The notes below the pieces were generated by a model. The model was not told the origin of the DNA, did not search any database, and worked only from the letters and a program-made list of their open reading frames with translations. A program made the translations under genes and the position numbers. This document shows positions 6,923-14,565 of a DNA stretch of 15,081 bases, one piece after another (the stretch's first letter is position 1; every line of letters begins with the position of its first letter). This stretch comes from Chryseobacterium gleum (lineage in GTDB: Bacteria > Bacteroidota > Bacteroidia > Flavobacteriales_C > GCA-002722245). The stretch is taken from positions 1 to 15,081 of the forward strand of contig CAMDPJ010000027.1 in NCBI GenBank assembly GCA_945903925.1, given 5' to 3'.

Positions 6923-7873
6923 ATGAAAAGACTTTTTTTACTTGCCATTGCCAGCACTGTGTTTTTCTCTTGTTCTGAAGAAACTAAAGTAGTTAATCCC
7001 GATACAGTTATTAAAGGTAAAATCACCAATGCCGATGGAAACACTGCATGGTTAGAGACTTTTAAAAATGAAAAAACAGAAGCTAATATTGGCGCCAATG
7101 GCGAATTTGAAATTAAAATTGCTTTAACCCAAGCCGCTTGCTTTGATTTGGTGAATGGTAAAGCTAGAACTTATTTGTGCTTAGCGCCGGGCGATACCGT
7201 AAACGTAAGTTTCGATGCCAAAGACATTACAGGAACAGTGAAATATGATGGTAAAGACGCTGCATTCCCTAATTATTTAGCCGAGAAAAAAAGAACAATC
7301 AACCAATTAATGATCGGTGAATACGATTCGTTGTATGTGTTGAATACCGATACTTTTTTACTGACTGCAAAAACTTTGATTACTAAATTGAAAACATCTT
7401 ACGATGCTATTAAATTAGATACTAGCATTGATAAAACAATTTTAAGCTGGGAAGAAAGTGCTATTAATTTTGATGAAACAGCATTGATTTTAGATTATCC
7501 TTACTATTCTAAAATGATGAAAGGGATTGATTCTGTACCTGGATTAGATAAGATTTTAGCTGCGACAAACAATCTCTCTTTAGTAGACTCAAAAAGCTTA
7601 CAATTAGAAAGTTACAGAAACGTATTAAATAGTTACATTAACCTAAAATTTGAAGACGAATTGTTGGCCGATACTACTTTGAAAGCAAATTCAGAAGGCA
7701 AAGAAAAAGCAAAATGGTTGGCTATCGAAAAGAACATCACCGACCCATCGGTTAAAGAATATTTGGAGTTCAACTTCATTACTAAAAACTCAGCTCTGTC
7801 ATTTGTAGCTGCTGAAAAAGAAAAGTTAAAAGCTTCTACAAAAGATACTGTTTATCAAAAGCAGTTGAAGTAG
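6923..7873 (+). CDS. Lipoprotein resembling the N-terminal part of TlpA-type proteins, no thioredoxin domain
   Basis: 316 residues. A lipoprotein signal peptide ends at Cys17 (VFFSC-SEET); the acidic residues right after the cysteine resemble Bacteroidota surface-export signals. Residues of about 28-110 (TVIKGKITNADGNTAWLETF ... GEFEIKI ... YLCLAPGDTVNVSFD) look like the DUF4369-type beta domain that opens many Bacteroidota thiol-disulfide reductase lipoproteins. Residues 120-310 are helical and match the usual middle linker, ending FVAAEKEKLKASTKDTVYQKQLK. In the full-length family a thioredoxin fold with a WCxxC site would follow here; instead there is a stop, and the convergent helicase lies only 49 nt away. 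No WCxxC is present, so reductase activity is unlikely. It may be a shortened paralogue with a binding or structural role. The match is from remembered architecture. Confidence 0.85.
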   Translation: MKRLFLLAIASTVFFSCSEETKVVNPDTVIKGKITNADGNTAWLETFKNEKTEANIGANGEFEIKIALTQAACFDLVNGKARTYLCLAPGDTVNVSFDAKDITGTVKYDGKDAAFPNYLAEKKRTINQLMIGEYDSLYVLNTDTFLLTAKTLITKLKTSYDAIKLDTSIDKTILSWEESAINFDETALILDYPYYSKMMKGIDSVPGLDKILAATNNLSLVDSKSLQLESYRNVLNSYINLKFEDELLADTTLKANSEGKEKAKWLAIEKNITDPSVKEYLEFNFITKNSALSFVAAEKEKLKASTKDTVYQKQLK

Positions 7874-7922
7874 GCAGCGAATTTAAATGCAAAAAAAAAC
7901 TCCATCAAACGATCGATTTTTT

Positions 7923-9239
7923 TTATTTCTTTTTGTCTTTATCATCCCTCTTCTTATTCTTCCACTGAAAAGAGCGATTAAATTTCTTAATAAAATTCTT
8001 TCCTTTTTTCTCATGAAAGGCCCCTTGAAAAGTAGGGTCATCTTTCTTGCGCAAATCATCTAATTCACGCTCCATATCTTTTCTTTCAAACTCAATGTCA
8101 TCGCCAACAATCACTCCTTCAGGAAGATGAAGATGAGGAATCTCCATTCTGATTCTCTTTTGAATTTTGGTGTAGTGATATAAGTCGAGTTTGTTAGCAA
8201 AACTAATAGCCACACCTTTGTTCATGGCTCTGCCGGTTCTACCAATTCGATGAACATAATCATCATAAATAATAGGCGCATCGAAATTGATAACATGAGT
8301 CACCATGGCCACATCTATACCTCGTGCGGTAATATCGGTGCTCACTAAAATTCTTATGTTTCCTTCTTTAAATTCGGCGATAGAGTTCAATCGAGTGTTT
8401 TGCCCTTTATTGGCATGCAACACTTTTATAGTTCCAACATCTCTTCTTTCCAAGAATCTATATACATTTTCGGCGTTGGTTCTGGTTTTCACAAAAACGA
8501 TAACGCGAGAAATATCTGTTTCATTTTTAAGTAAGAAGAGCAATAAATTCAATTTGGTTTTGAAGTTTTTAGCCTCATACAAACGTTGCTCTACCAAGCT
8601 GATGGGTGTTGCCTCCTGCTCCACCTCTATCTTCGTTGGAAACTCTAAAAAGTCGCCAGCCAATTTTTCTACTTTAGGATGAAAAGTAGCCGAAAACAAT
8701 AGCTTTTGTTTTTTAACAGGAATAACTTCAAGTATTCTATTGATTTGTGGAAGGAAACCCATGTCGAGCATCTTATCGGCCTCATCTAACACCATTGTTT
8801 TTATTTGCTTAACGACCAATTCCCCTTTCAAGTAGATATCCATAAATCTACCCGGAGTGGCAACGATCATATCTACACCTTCTTTGATGGATTCAACCTG
8901 ACTCTTCATTCCTACCCCACCATACAAAGAAACCATTCTTAAATCGAGATTTTTGGCCAAAGCATTGAATTGTTCCTCTACCTGAACTGCCAACTCGCGT
9001 GTAGGCACCACAATTAATACACGCGGTTCGCTGCCTTGCGCATAGCCTAACTTTCTTAAAAGTGGCAATAAATAAGCAGCTGTTTTACCCGTACCTGTTG
9101 GCGCAATACCTAATACGTCTTGTCCGGATGTAATCACAGGAATACACTTTTTTTGAATAGGTGTAATTTCTGTAAACCCCAAATCATCGATAGCGGTAAG
9201 AATTTGCTTATTGAAATTATATTCGGTGAATGGATTCAT
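7923..9239 (-). CDS. RhlE-like DEAD-box RNA helicase
   Basis: 438 residues from ATG at 9239 (MNPFTEYNFN). All core motifs are intact: TPIQ 26-29, APTGTGKT 46-53, PTREL 79-83, TPGR 128-131, DEAD 152-155, SAT 183-185, STDITARGID 300-309, HRIGRTGRA 330-338. The C-terminal 50 or so residues are Lys/Arg-rich (KKGKNFIKKFNRSF...KKRDDKDKKK), typical of RhlE-group RNA-binding tails used in ribosome maturation or RNA turnover. The frame stays open 29 codons further upstream, but that extension would be translated from the tRNA-Arg 3' end (MGVRISPGP, a classic tRNA read-through artefact) and through its terminator, so the internal ATG is preferred. No convincing promoter of its own was found; it may depend on transcription leaking past the tRNA terminator. 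Confidence 0.93.
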   Translation of the reverse strand: MNPFTEYNFNKQILTAIDDLGFTEITPIQKKCIPVITSGQDVLGIAPTGTGKTAAYLLPLLRKLGYAQGSEPRVLIVVPTRELAVQVEEQFNALAKNLDLRMVSLYGGVGMKSQVESIKEGVDMIVATPGRFMDIYLKGELVVKQIKTMVLDEADKMLDMGFLPQINRILEVIPVKKQKLLFSATFHPKVEKLAGDFLEFPTKIEVEQEATPISLVEQRLYEAKNFKTKLNLLLFLLKNETDISRVIVFVKTRTNAENVYRFLERRDVGTIKVLHANKGQNTRLNSIAEFKEGNIRILVSTDITARGIDVAMVTHVINFDAPIIYDDYVHRIGRTGRAMNKGVAISFANKLDLYHYTKIQKRIRMEIPHLHLPEGVIVGDDIEFERKDMERELDDLRKKDDPTFQGAFHEKKGKNFIKKFNRSFQWKNKKRDDKDKKK

Positions 9240-9262
9240 TTGAAGTAAAAAGCATGAATAAT

Positions 9263-9290
9263 AAAGGGATTGAAATGCTTCAATCCCTTT
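9263..9290 (-). terminator. Rho-independent terminator after tRNA-Arg
   Basis: A perfect 12-bp inverted repeat (arms 9263-9274 and 9279-9290, 4-nt loop) lies 9 nt after the tRNA 3' end. On the minus strand it is followed by a T-rich run (TTATTATT). It also sits 24 nt before the helicase ATG at 9239, so it could act as an attenuator for that gene. Confidence 0.8.
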
Positions 9291-9299
9291 GTTTTGGAG

Positions 9300-9373
9300 T
9301 GGTCCCGGAGAGATTCGAACCCCCAACCTTCTGATCCGTAGTCAAATGCTCTATCCAGTTAAGCTACGGGACC
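9300..9373 (-). tRNA. trnR: tRNA-Arg (anticodon ACG)
   Basis: 74 nt folding as a standard cloverleaf. The acceptor stem pairs GGTCCCG with CGGGACC (7 bp). The D arm is GCTTAACTGGATAGAGC. The anticodon stem is TTTGA/TCAGA with loop CTACGGA, giving anticodon ACG (read as ICG for CGN arginine codons). The T arm contains the invariant TTCGAAT. The discriminator base is A, and the CCA end is not encoded (CTCC follows), so it is added enzymatically. A consensus promoter lies just upstream and a hairpin terminator just downstream. Confidence 0.97.
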
Positions 9374-9384
9374 AATTACCGCTG

Positions 9385-9415
9385 CAAATATATTCTTTTT
9401 TATTAAAGGTTCAAA
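9385..9415 (-). promoter_or_regulatory. Consensus promoter of tRNA-Arg
   Basis: On the minus strand TTTG (9415-9412), a 19-nt spacer and TATATTTG (9392-9385) match the Bacteroidota promoter consensus in both boxes and in spacing. The tRNA 5' end at 9373 is 11 nt downstream of the -7 box. This is the best promoter match in the window. Confidence 0.7.
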
Positions 9416-9453
9416 TAATGCAATGATAAAAGAGCTTTCAGGAGGAAAACGAG

Positions 9454-10599
9454 CTAATCTTCCTTAAAGAAAGTGAGCGCACTTAAATTCACCAACAACA
9501 CCTCCTGAAAATAATAATCGATAATTTGCTTGTAGCTAAAGCCTCGCTTTGCCATTTCCATGGCGCCTTCCTGGCACATACCAACGCCGTGACCATAACC
9601 TTTGCCTAAAATATACACCGAATCTTTAACTGCTTTCACTTCAAAAAAGGCCGAGCGCAAATGAAAATCATTTCTAATTTGAGCTGCCTTAATTTTTCCG
9701 CCAGGAAAACAAACTGCTGCTTGTCGGTCGGTAGGACAAACAAAATAAAGTTCGCCGTTTATCATCGTATCTTGATTTCCCGTGATGCCATTGGCGCGCA
9801 AATACTTGTTCCATTTGTCTTTGTGCATCACCTTTTTCCAATGCGCATTTTTGGTTTTCAAACAAAAAGTATCTTGTACCGAACGTAAATAAGGCAGAGG
9901 TTTCGACCACACATCTTCTGAGTTGCAAGTTTGTCCGCCACAATTAGAATGAAAAGTTGCATCAATTAAATTCAATTGTTTATCGGTAATCACGAGTCCC
10001 GAAGTAGCTTCCACTGCTTTGTCCACCAATTTAATTTTATAGCATTTGCTAAAGTAAACCTGACAATGAACAGCATCGCACAAATGATAACCTTCATCTT
10101 CATGTCGGTGGAAATTTTTCAGCGCGTAGGTTCTGCACAAAATAGCTTGCAACTTATAATATTCTTCCGTTAATCTATACCCAGCTTCGCTCTCAACCAC
10201 ACCACCTACATAATGTTCTAAGGCTAGATCATTTACAATTTGAATAGAATGCGAAAGAGCTTTCAACTTTAAATTATCATCGTAATTTCTCGATACGGAA
10301 TTGGCTACAATCTTAAAAGAGTTGGTATATTCTTGTCCGCGAATTGACAAATGCTTCACCGCATGATGCTTGCCCCCAATAGTGAAATGCAGCATTTTTT
10401 CTTTCAAAGTAATTTTTAAAGAATGATCGGCAGGAATAGAACCCAACTCATTAGAATCTTGAAAGACTTTATATGAACCACGAGTGGCAGTAAGATGAAC
10501 CGATGTTGTACTTTGCTGAGAAAAGATGCCCACCAAAACTTGCTGTGCATAAGATGAACTAGAGCACAAAAACAATATGCCTAATAATAATCGAATCAC
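9454..10599 (-). CDS. SpoIID/LytB-domain protein, probable lytic transglycosylase
   Basis: 381 residues with signal peptide 1-18 (MIRLLLGILFLCSSSSYA). The SpoIID domain is clear: YVGGVVESEAG at 130-140 with Glu138 matching the catalytic glutamate of the 'VxxEM' site, then QAILCRTYALKN, DAVHCQVYFS 175-184, ATFHSNCGGQT, and GYGHGVGMCQEGA 334-346. SpoIID cleaves peptide-free peptidoglycan glycans in spore formers; this organism has no sign of sporulation, so a role in wall remodelling or division is inferred. Cys174, His178 and Cys179 could form a metal site like that described for the C. difficile protein; the domain has ten cysteines from Cys155 onward. The start is GTG at 10599, overlapping the lpxB stop by 4 nt (GTGA), so it is translationally coupled to lpxB and is the last gene of the operon. 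Confidence 0.9.
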   Translation of the reverse strand: MIRLLLGILFLCSSSSYAQQVLVGIFSQQSTTSVHLTATRGSYKVFQDSNELGSIPADHSLKITLKEKMLHFTIGGKHHAVKHLSIRGQEYTNSFKIVANSVSRNYDDNLKLKALSHSIQIVNDLALEHYVGGVVESEAGYRLTEEYYKLQAILCRTYALKNFHRHEDEGYHLCDAVHCQVYFSKCYKIKLVDKAVEATSGLVITDKQLNLIDATFHSNCGGQTCNSEDVWSKPLPYLRSVQDTFCLKTKNAHWKKVMHKDKWNKYLRANGITGNQDTMINGELYFVCPTDRQAAVCFPGGKIKAAQIRNDFHLRSAFFEVKAVKDSVYILGKGYGHGVGMCQEGAMEMAKRGFSYKQIIDYYFQEVLLVNLSALTFFKED

Positions 10600-11711
10600 T
10601 TTTTTAAATCGTTCACTATGCTTTCTGCTACTTTTTTAGAGGCGCCACCGCCGCCCAATTTCATTTTTAACTCTTGATAATCGGCGAGCATTTTATTGCG
10701 GTAAGCACCTTCTTTTAACACTTTTTCTAATTCTTCATGAAGTCTTTTAGCGTTCATTTCCCCTTGAATCAATTCTGCCACTACCACTCTATCTAAGATT
10801 AAATTCACCAAAGAAATGTATTTCACTTTAATGAGCTGTTTGGCTATGAGGTACAATATTTTACCACCTTTATAGCACACCACTTCGGGCACTTGAAACA
10901 AAGCCGTTTCTAAAGTAGCTGTGCCCGATGTAACCATGGCTGCCGATGCAATACTCAATAAAGAATAGGTGTCGCCGCTTATCATTTCAATTTCAGCATC
11001 GCCAATTTGTTCTTTGTAAAACGAAGGAGGAATGGAGCTAACTGATGCAATTACATAACGATAATGAGTGTTTTTGGTCGCCGCTTGCACCATCACCTTC
11101 AGCATAGATTTAATTTCTTGTTCCCTGCTTCCAGGGAGAAGTAACACAATTTTATCTGAACCAAAATTGTATTTTTCTCTAATACTTGCAGCATCTTTAA
11201 TACTATCACTTTGAATGGCATCTAACAATGGATGCCCCACAAACTCGGCAACGTAATCAAACTTTTGGTAAAAATCTTTTTCGAAAGGAAGAATGCAATA
11301 CATTTTATCTACTATGCGCTTTATCTTGTGCACGCGCGATTGCTTCCACGCCCAAATTTGCGGTGATATATAATAATAAACTTTGTGTCCTTTTTCTTTG
11401 GCCCATTCGGCAATACGCAAATTGAAACCGGGGTAATCAACCAATATCAATGCGTCGGGCCGATAGTTTTCTATATCTTGTTTACAAAAGGAAATATTTC
11501 TTAAAATCATTGGCAGGTTTTTCACTACTTCTACAAAACCCATGAAGGCCATATCTTTGTAGTGTTTTACCAGCTCACCTCCTTCTTTTTGCATTCTGTC
11601 TCCACCCCAAAAGCGAAAATCGGCGGCAGTATCTTGCAACAAAATTTGCTTCATCATGTTTGATGCGTGCAAATCACCAGAGGCTTCTCCTGCTATTACG
11701 TAATACTTCAT
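10596..11711 (-). CDS. lpxB: Lipid-A-disaccharide synthase
   Basis: 371 residues, the usual length. LpxB joins UDP-2,3-diacylglucosamine to lipid X at the inner membrane to form the lipid A disaccharide. Hallmarks are AGEASGD at 7-13, a Trp-Gly-Gly strand (FWGGDRM), DYPGFN 92-97, SPQIWAW 116-122, FVGHPL 158-163, LPGSREQE 192-199, SGTATLE 262-268 and VAELIQ 311-316. Its ATG overlaps the stop of the preceding membrane-protein gene by 4 nt (ATGA), and its stop overlaps the next start by 4 nt, so this is a tight operon. It confirms a Gram-negative, lipid A-making host. Confidence 0.98.
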   Translation of the reverse strand: MKYYVIAGEASGDLHASNMMKQILLQDTAADFRFWGGDRMQKEGGELVKHYKDMAFMGFVEVVKNLPMILRNISFCKQDIENYRPDALILVDYPGFNLRIAEWAKEKGHKVYYYISPQIWAWKQSRVHKIKRIVDKMYCILPFEKDFYQKFDYVAEFVGHPLLDAIQSDSIKDAASIREKYNFGSDKIVLLLPGSREQEIKSMLKVMVQAATKNTHYRYVIASVSSIPPSFYKEQIGDAEIEMISGDTYSLLSIASAAMVTSGTATLETALFQVPEVVCYKGGKILYLIAKQLIKVKYISLVNLILDRVVVAELIQGEMNAKRLHEELEKVLKEGAYRNKMLADYQELKMKLGGGGASKKVAESIVNDLKK

Positions 11712-12064
11712 ACTAAACCGCTATCTATTATTTTAAGAATAAAAACCAGTGCTGCATACACCATGGTAGAAACTAAAATACCACGTGCTCCCCACAAATT
11801 ATTTCTGCGCAAAGTGGCAAAAAACAATATTAAATTACCCAGCACACTTAAACTTAAAACATTGCAAAAATTATGAACGGTAGAAAAAACTTTTAGCGCA
11901 TATGCTTCATAACCTGGGTCGAATCTTCTGCTGGCATCTAAATAAAAAAGATACAGTACGATAGGCATAATGAGCAAGGGAAAAATAAACCCGTGCAGCA
12001 CTCCGCGGTTGCGAAATTTACTTACCTGCGGAGATCCAGTCTTCCAGTTCTTTCCTAAACTCAT
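11708..12064 (-). CDS. Small integral membrane protein between surE and lpxB
   Basis: Up to 118 residues with three hydrophobic segments at about 24-42 (HGFIFPLLIMPIVLYLFYL), 59-84 and 95-113. It is thus a 3-TM inner-membrane protein. No domain name is recognised, although small membrane proteins in this surE-lpxB position are familiar from other Bacteroidota. The ATG at 12064 makes a 47-nt overlap with the end of surE, and the first 21 residues are polar. A GTG at 12001 (Val22, just before the first TM) would start 16 nt after the surE stop and avoid the overlap, so the true start is uncertain. The stop overlaps the lpxB start (ATGA). A role in envelope lipid or surface-sugar handling is suggested only by its neighbours. 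Confidence 0.82.
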   Translation of the reverse strand: MSLGKNWKTGSPQVSKFRNRGVLHGFIFPLLIMPIVLYLFYLDASRRFDPGYEAYALKVFSTVHNFCNVLSLSVLGNLILFFATLRRNNLWGARGILVSTMVYAALVFILKIIDSGLV

Positions 12065-12797
12065 GCGCTGTTAAATCAAATTTTGTGGGTACAATAGATA
12101 TATATCCATTTTTTAAAGCTTCTTCATCGGTATCTGCACCTTGGTCGAGATTAACGAATTGTCCGGTTAACCAATAATACGAATTGTTAAAAGGGTCTTT
12201 GCGTTCATCGAAATTTTCATCCCAATAAGCATTAGCTTGCCGGCATACTTTCATTCCCTTTATTTCAACCTGTGGTAAACAAGGAATATTCACATTCAAA
12301 CACATTCCTTTAGGCAGTCCTTTATCTAAAACTTTATTGGCGAGCAATTGAACGTATTCTTTGTAGGGAGAAAAATCGGCATCGATATTATGACTACACA
12401 AAGAAAAACCCAAAGAAGGAATACCTTCGATGGCACCTTCAATGGCTGCCGACATAGTACCCGAATAAATAACATTGATGGATGAATTAGAACCATGGTT
12501 GATTCCAGAAACCAACAAATCAATTTTTCTGTTGGGCGAAACCACCTTTACACCAAACTTCACGCAATCTACGGGAGTACCCGAACAACTGTATTCTATC
12601 AATCCCTCTTCACTGTGTTTTTCAAACAAACGCAAAGTCGAATTAATGGTAATAGCGTGCCCCATTCCACTCATTCCTTGGTTGGGAGCCACTACAATCA
12701 CATCGCCTATTTCGCGCATAAACTCAATTAAAGCGCGAATACCACGTGCTGTAACACCATCATCATTGGTAACTAAAATCAACGGTTTTTGCTTCAT
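12018..12797 (-). CDS. surE: 5'-nucleotidase SurE
   Basis: 259 residues, the normal family size. SurE is a metal-dependent cytoplasmic phosphatase acting on nucleoside monophosphates (also on polyphosphate in some species). The opening ILVTNDDG gives metal ligands Asp12 and Asp13; Ser43 in NQGMSGMGHAIT and Asn100 in LLVSGINHGSN complete the expected site. CSGTPVDCVKFG at 71-82 and YSGTMSAAIEG at 111-121 are also characteristic. It is the first gene of the minus-strand operon surE, membrane protein, lpxB, SpoIID-like gene, and is divergent from the MuiA-like gene across 149 nt. No strong promoter was found: TATATTTT just before the start is a possible -7 box without a well-spaced TTTG. Confidence 0.97.
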   Translation of the reverse strand: MKQKPLILVTNDDGVTARGIRALIEFMREIGDVIVVAPNQGMSGMGHAITINSTLRLFEKHSEEGLIEYSCSGTPVDCVKFGVKVVSPNRKIDLLVSGINHGSNSSINVIYSGTMSAAIEGAIEGIPSLGFSLCSHNIDADFSPYKEYVQLLANKVLDKGLPKGMCLNVNIPCLPQVEIKGMKVCRQANAYWDENFDERKDPFNNSYYWLTGQFVNLDQGADTDEEALKNGYISIVPTKFDLTAHEFRKELEDWISAGK

Positions 12798-12832
12798 GAT
12801 GCTAAAATATAAACTTCTTTGCCTAACAATAT

Positions 12833-12860
12833 ACTTTGAACTTTAAACTTTGAACTTTGG
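12833..12860 (+). repeat. Four-copy heptad tandem repeat ACTTTRR
   Basis: ACTTTGA, ACTTTAA, ACTTTGA and ACTTTGG run head to tail with a period of 7 nt. They lie in the divergent intergenic region between surE and the MuiA-like gene. Three copies contain TTTG, the -33 promoter word. Confidence 0.8.
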
Positions 12861-12889
12861 AATGTTAGTTGTTGTGTTGAAAAGTAGTG

Positions 12890-12914
12890 CGCAATGAAAA
12901 AGAAAGGCATTGCG
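12890..12914 (+). promoter_or_regulatory. Leader hairpin upstream of the MuiA-like gene
   Basis: CGCAATG (12890-12896) and CATTGCG (12908-12914) are perfect 7-bp inverted arms around an 11-nt purine-rich loop, ending 32 nt before the ATG at 12947. There is no T-run, so it does not look like a terminator. The left arm contains the ATG of a short upstream ORF. Confidence 0.4.
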
Positions 12915-12950
12915 TTTAGCATTACATTTACTAAAAAACAATTTACATGA
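12894..12950 (+). CDS. Possible 18-aa upstream ORF overlapping the MuiA-like start
   Basis: ATG at 12894 opens an 18-codon frame (MKKKGIAFSITFTKKQFT) whose TGA at 12948-12950 overlaps the main start as ATGA. Such overlaps often couple translation. There is no Shine-Dalgarno, and the peptide resembles nothing known, so it could be chance. Confidence 0.25.
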   Translation: MKKKGIAFSITFTKKQFT

Positions 12951-14551
12951 AAAGAATAATTTTCTCTGCTCTTGCCTTAACCATTAGCTTTCAAAGCTTT
13001 TCTCAAGATGAAAAAGCAATTAACGCCAACATTAAAAAAGTAACCGTTTTTCTTCAAGGCGCACAAGTTACGCACGAAGGAAGCACTACATTATTAAAAG
13101 GTAAACAAACTGTTAAGTTGGGCGATTTGTCACCTTATATTCAAGCCAACTCGGTAACTGTAAAAACCAAAGGGGTGACTTTAATTAATGTGATTCATCA
13201 AATTAATTATGTGCAAGAAGCTTCGGCACCAAAAAGATTAATTGCTTTAGAAGATTCTATTGAATTGGTGAACGACCAACTCTCTTTATCAAATGATAAA
13301 GTGCAGGTGTTGGAAGAAGAGAAATCGATGGTATTGGCCAATAAAGCGATTAAGGGCCAAGAGGTTTTAGACATCGCCGACCTACAAGAAATGGCGAAAT
13401 TCTTTCGTGATCATTTGAGTGAATTGGCAGATAAAATTCAAGAAGGGAAATTAAAAACAAGAGGTATTCAAAATACTTTAAACCGATTGATCAACGAGAA
13501 AAATACGTTGGGCTATAACCACGGAAAGGAAACAGGTGAAATTTTAATGGAGGTTTATGCAAATGGCGGAGCAGCAGCTTTTGAAATCTCGTATTACACT
13601 GCAAACGCTACATGGTTTCCTACTTACGACATAAGAGCAAAAGATATTAATAGTGCTGTGGTGTTAGATTACAAAGCAAATATTCAACAAAATACAGGAA
13701 GTGATTGGAAAGATGTGGAGTTGACTTTGTCTACTGGGAATCCAAGTGTGAGCGGACAAGCGCCTACTATTAGCAAATGGAATATTGATTTTTGGGTGGA
13801 GAGACAAAGAAGGTATACTGGTGGAAAGAAATTAAAGATGGAATCAATGGCTGCTCCTGAGATGGCGGATGATATAAGCGTACAATCTCTTAAATCAGCA
13901 AATTCATATGGCTTTAGTGCTCCAATCGCCAACTATCAAGAAGCAACAACCACTACCCAATACATCATCTCAACTCCATACACTATTGCATCTGACAGCA
14001 AAAACCACAAAGTAGATATTGCTCAACATGAAGTAGCTGCTACTTACCAGTACAAAGCGGTTCCTAAACTCGACCCAACAGCTTTTTTGGTAGCACAAAT
14101 CACCAATTGGGAGAAATACAATTTGCTGGCAGGTGAAGCCAACATCTTTTTTGAAGATGCATTTGTAGGTAACTCATACATCGACCCAGCTGCTGCGAAC
14201 GATACCATGGACATTTCTTTAGGTCGCGACAAAAACATAGTAATCAGCAGAACCAAAGTTGGTGAAGAATCGAAAAAAATGATTTTGGGTAGCGACAAAT
14301 CGGTTGAATACACTTGGGAAATCAAAGTAAAAAACAACAAAGGAAAAGCCGTTACCATTGAAATTAAAGATCAAATTCCGGTATCTACCAATGGTGACAT
14401 TGAAGTAAGTTCTGAAGTGAAAGAAGGAATTTTAGACAAAGAAACGGGCATCATCACCAATGAGTTTACGGTAAATTCATCGGAAGAAAAAGTATTTAGA
14501 TTTACTTACAAGGTGAAATATCCTAAGAAGTACAATGTGATATTGGAATAG
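12947..14551 (+). CDS. DUF4140/DUF4139 protein, mucoidy inhibitor MuiA-like
   Basis: 534 residues with signal peptide 1-19 (MKRIIFSALALTISFQSFS). Residues of about 28-110 (IKKVTVFLQGAQVTHEG ... VKLGDLSPYIQANSV) are a DUF4140 N-terminal domain. Residues 98-190 are predicted coiled coil (LEDSIELVNDQL ... LNRLINEKN). Residues from about 215 to the end are DUF4139 (ATWFPTYDIRA, LDYKANIQQNTGSDWKDVELTLSTGNP, FFEDAFVGNSYID ... DQIPVSTNGDIEV). The family is secreted or periplasmic and of unknown mechanism; the MuiA name comes from an effect on mucoid colony form. It is divergent from surE, with a leader holding a heptad repeat, a hairpin and a short overlapping ORF. It ends 14 nt before a long inverted repeat followed by seven T residues. 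Confidence 0.92.
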   Translation: MKRIIFSALALTISFQSFSQDEKAINANIKKVTVFLQGAQVTHEGSTTLLKGKQTVKLGDLSPYIQANSVTVKTKGVTLINVIHQINYVQEASAPKRLIALEDSIELVNDQLSLSNDKVQVLEEEKSMVLANKAIKGQEVLDIADLQEMAKFFRDHLSELADKIQEGKLKTRGIQNTLNRLINEKNTLGYNHGKETGEILMEVYANGGAAAFEISYYTANATWFPTYDIRAKDINSAVVLDYKANIQQNTGSDWKDVELTLSTGNPSVSGQAPTISKWNIDFWVERQRRYTGGKKLKMESMAAPEMADDISVQSLKSANSYGFSAPIANYQEATTTTQYIISTPYTIASDSKNHKVDIAQHEVAATYQYKAVPKLDPTAFLVAQITNWEKYNLLAGEANIFFEDAFVGNSYIDPAAANDTMDISLGRDKNIVISRTKVGEESKKMILGSDKSVEYTWEIKVKNNKGKAVTIEIKDQIPVSTNGDIEVSSEVKEGILDKETGIITNEFTVNSSEEKVFRFTYKVKYPKKYNVILE

Positions 14552-14565
14552 AGTTAAATTACTGA

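Noticed and set aside
7874..7922. A9 and T8 runs between convergent genes as a bidirectional terminator
   Set aside because: The only stem would be A:T pairs with a long centre; CGATCG is too short a palindrome to support a terminator call.
9240..9326. 29-codon N-terminal extension of the RhlE-like helicase (MGVRISPGP...)
   Set aside because: It is translated from the 3' half of tRNA-Arg and its terminator; the helicase family begins at the internal ATG 9239.
9440..9447. AGGAGGA as a plus-strand ribosome binding site
   Set aside because: No plus-strand gene follows, and it lies just after the minus-strand SpoIID-like stop.
12833..12860. Short tandem repeat as part of a CRISPR array
   Set aside because: The units are 7 nt with no unique spacers, and no cas genes are present.
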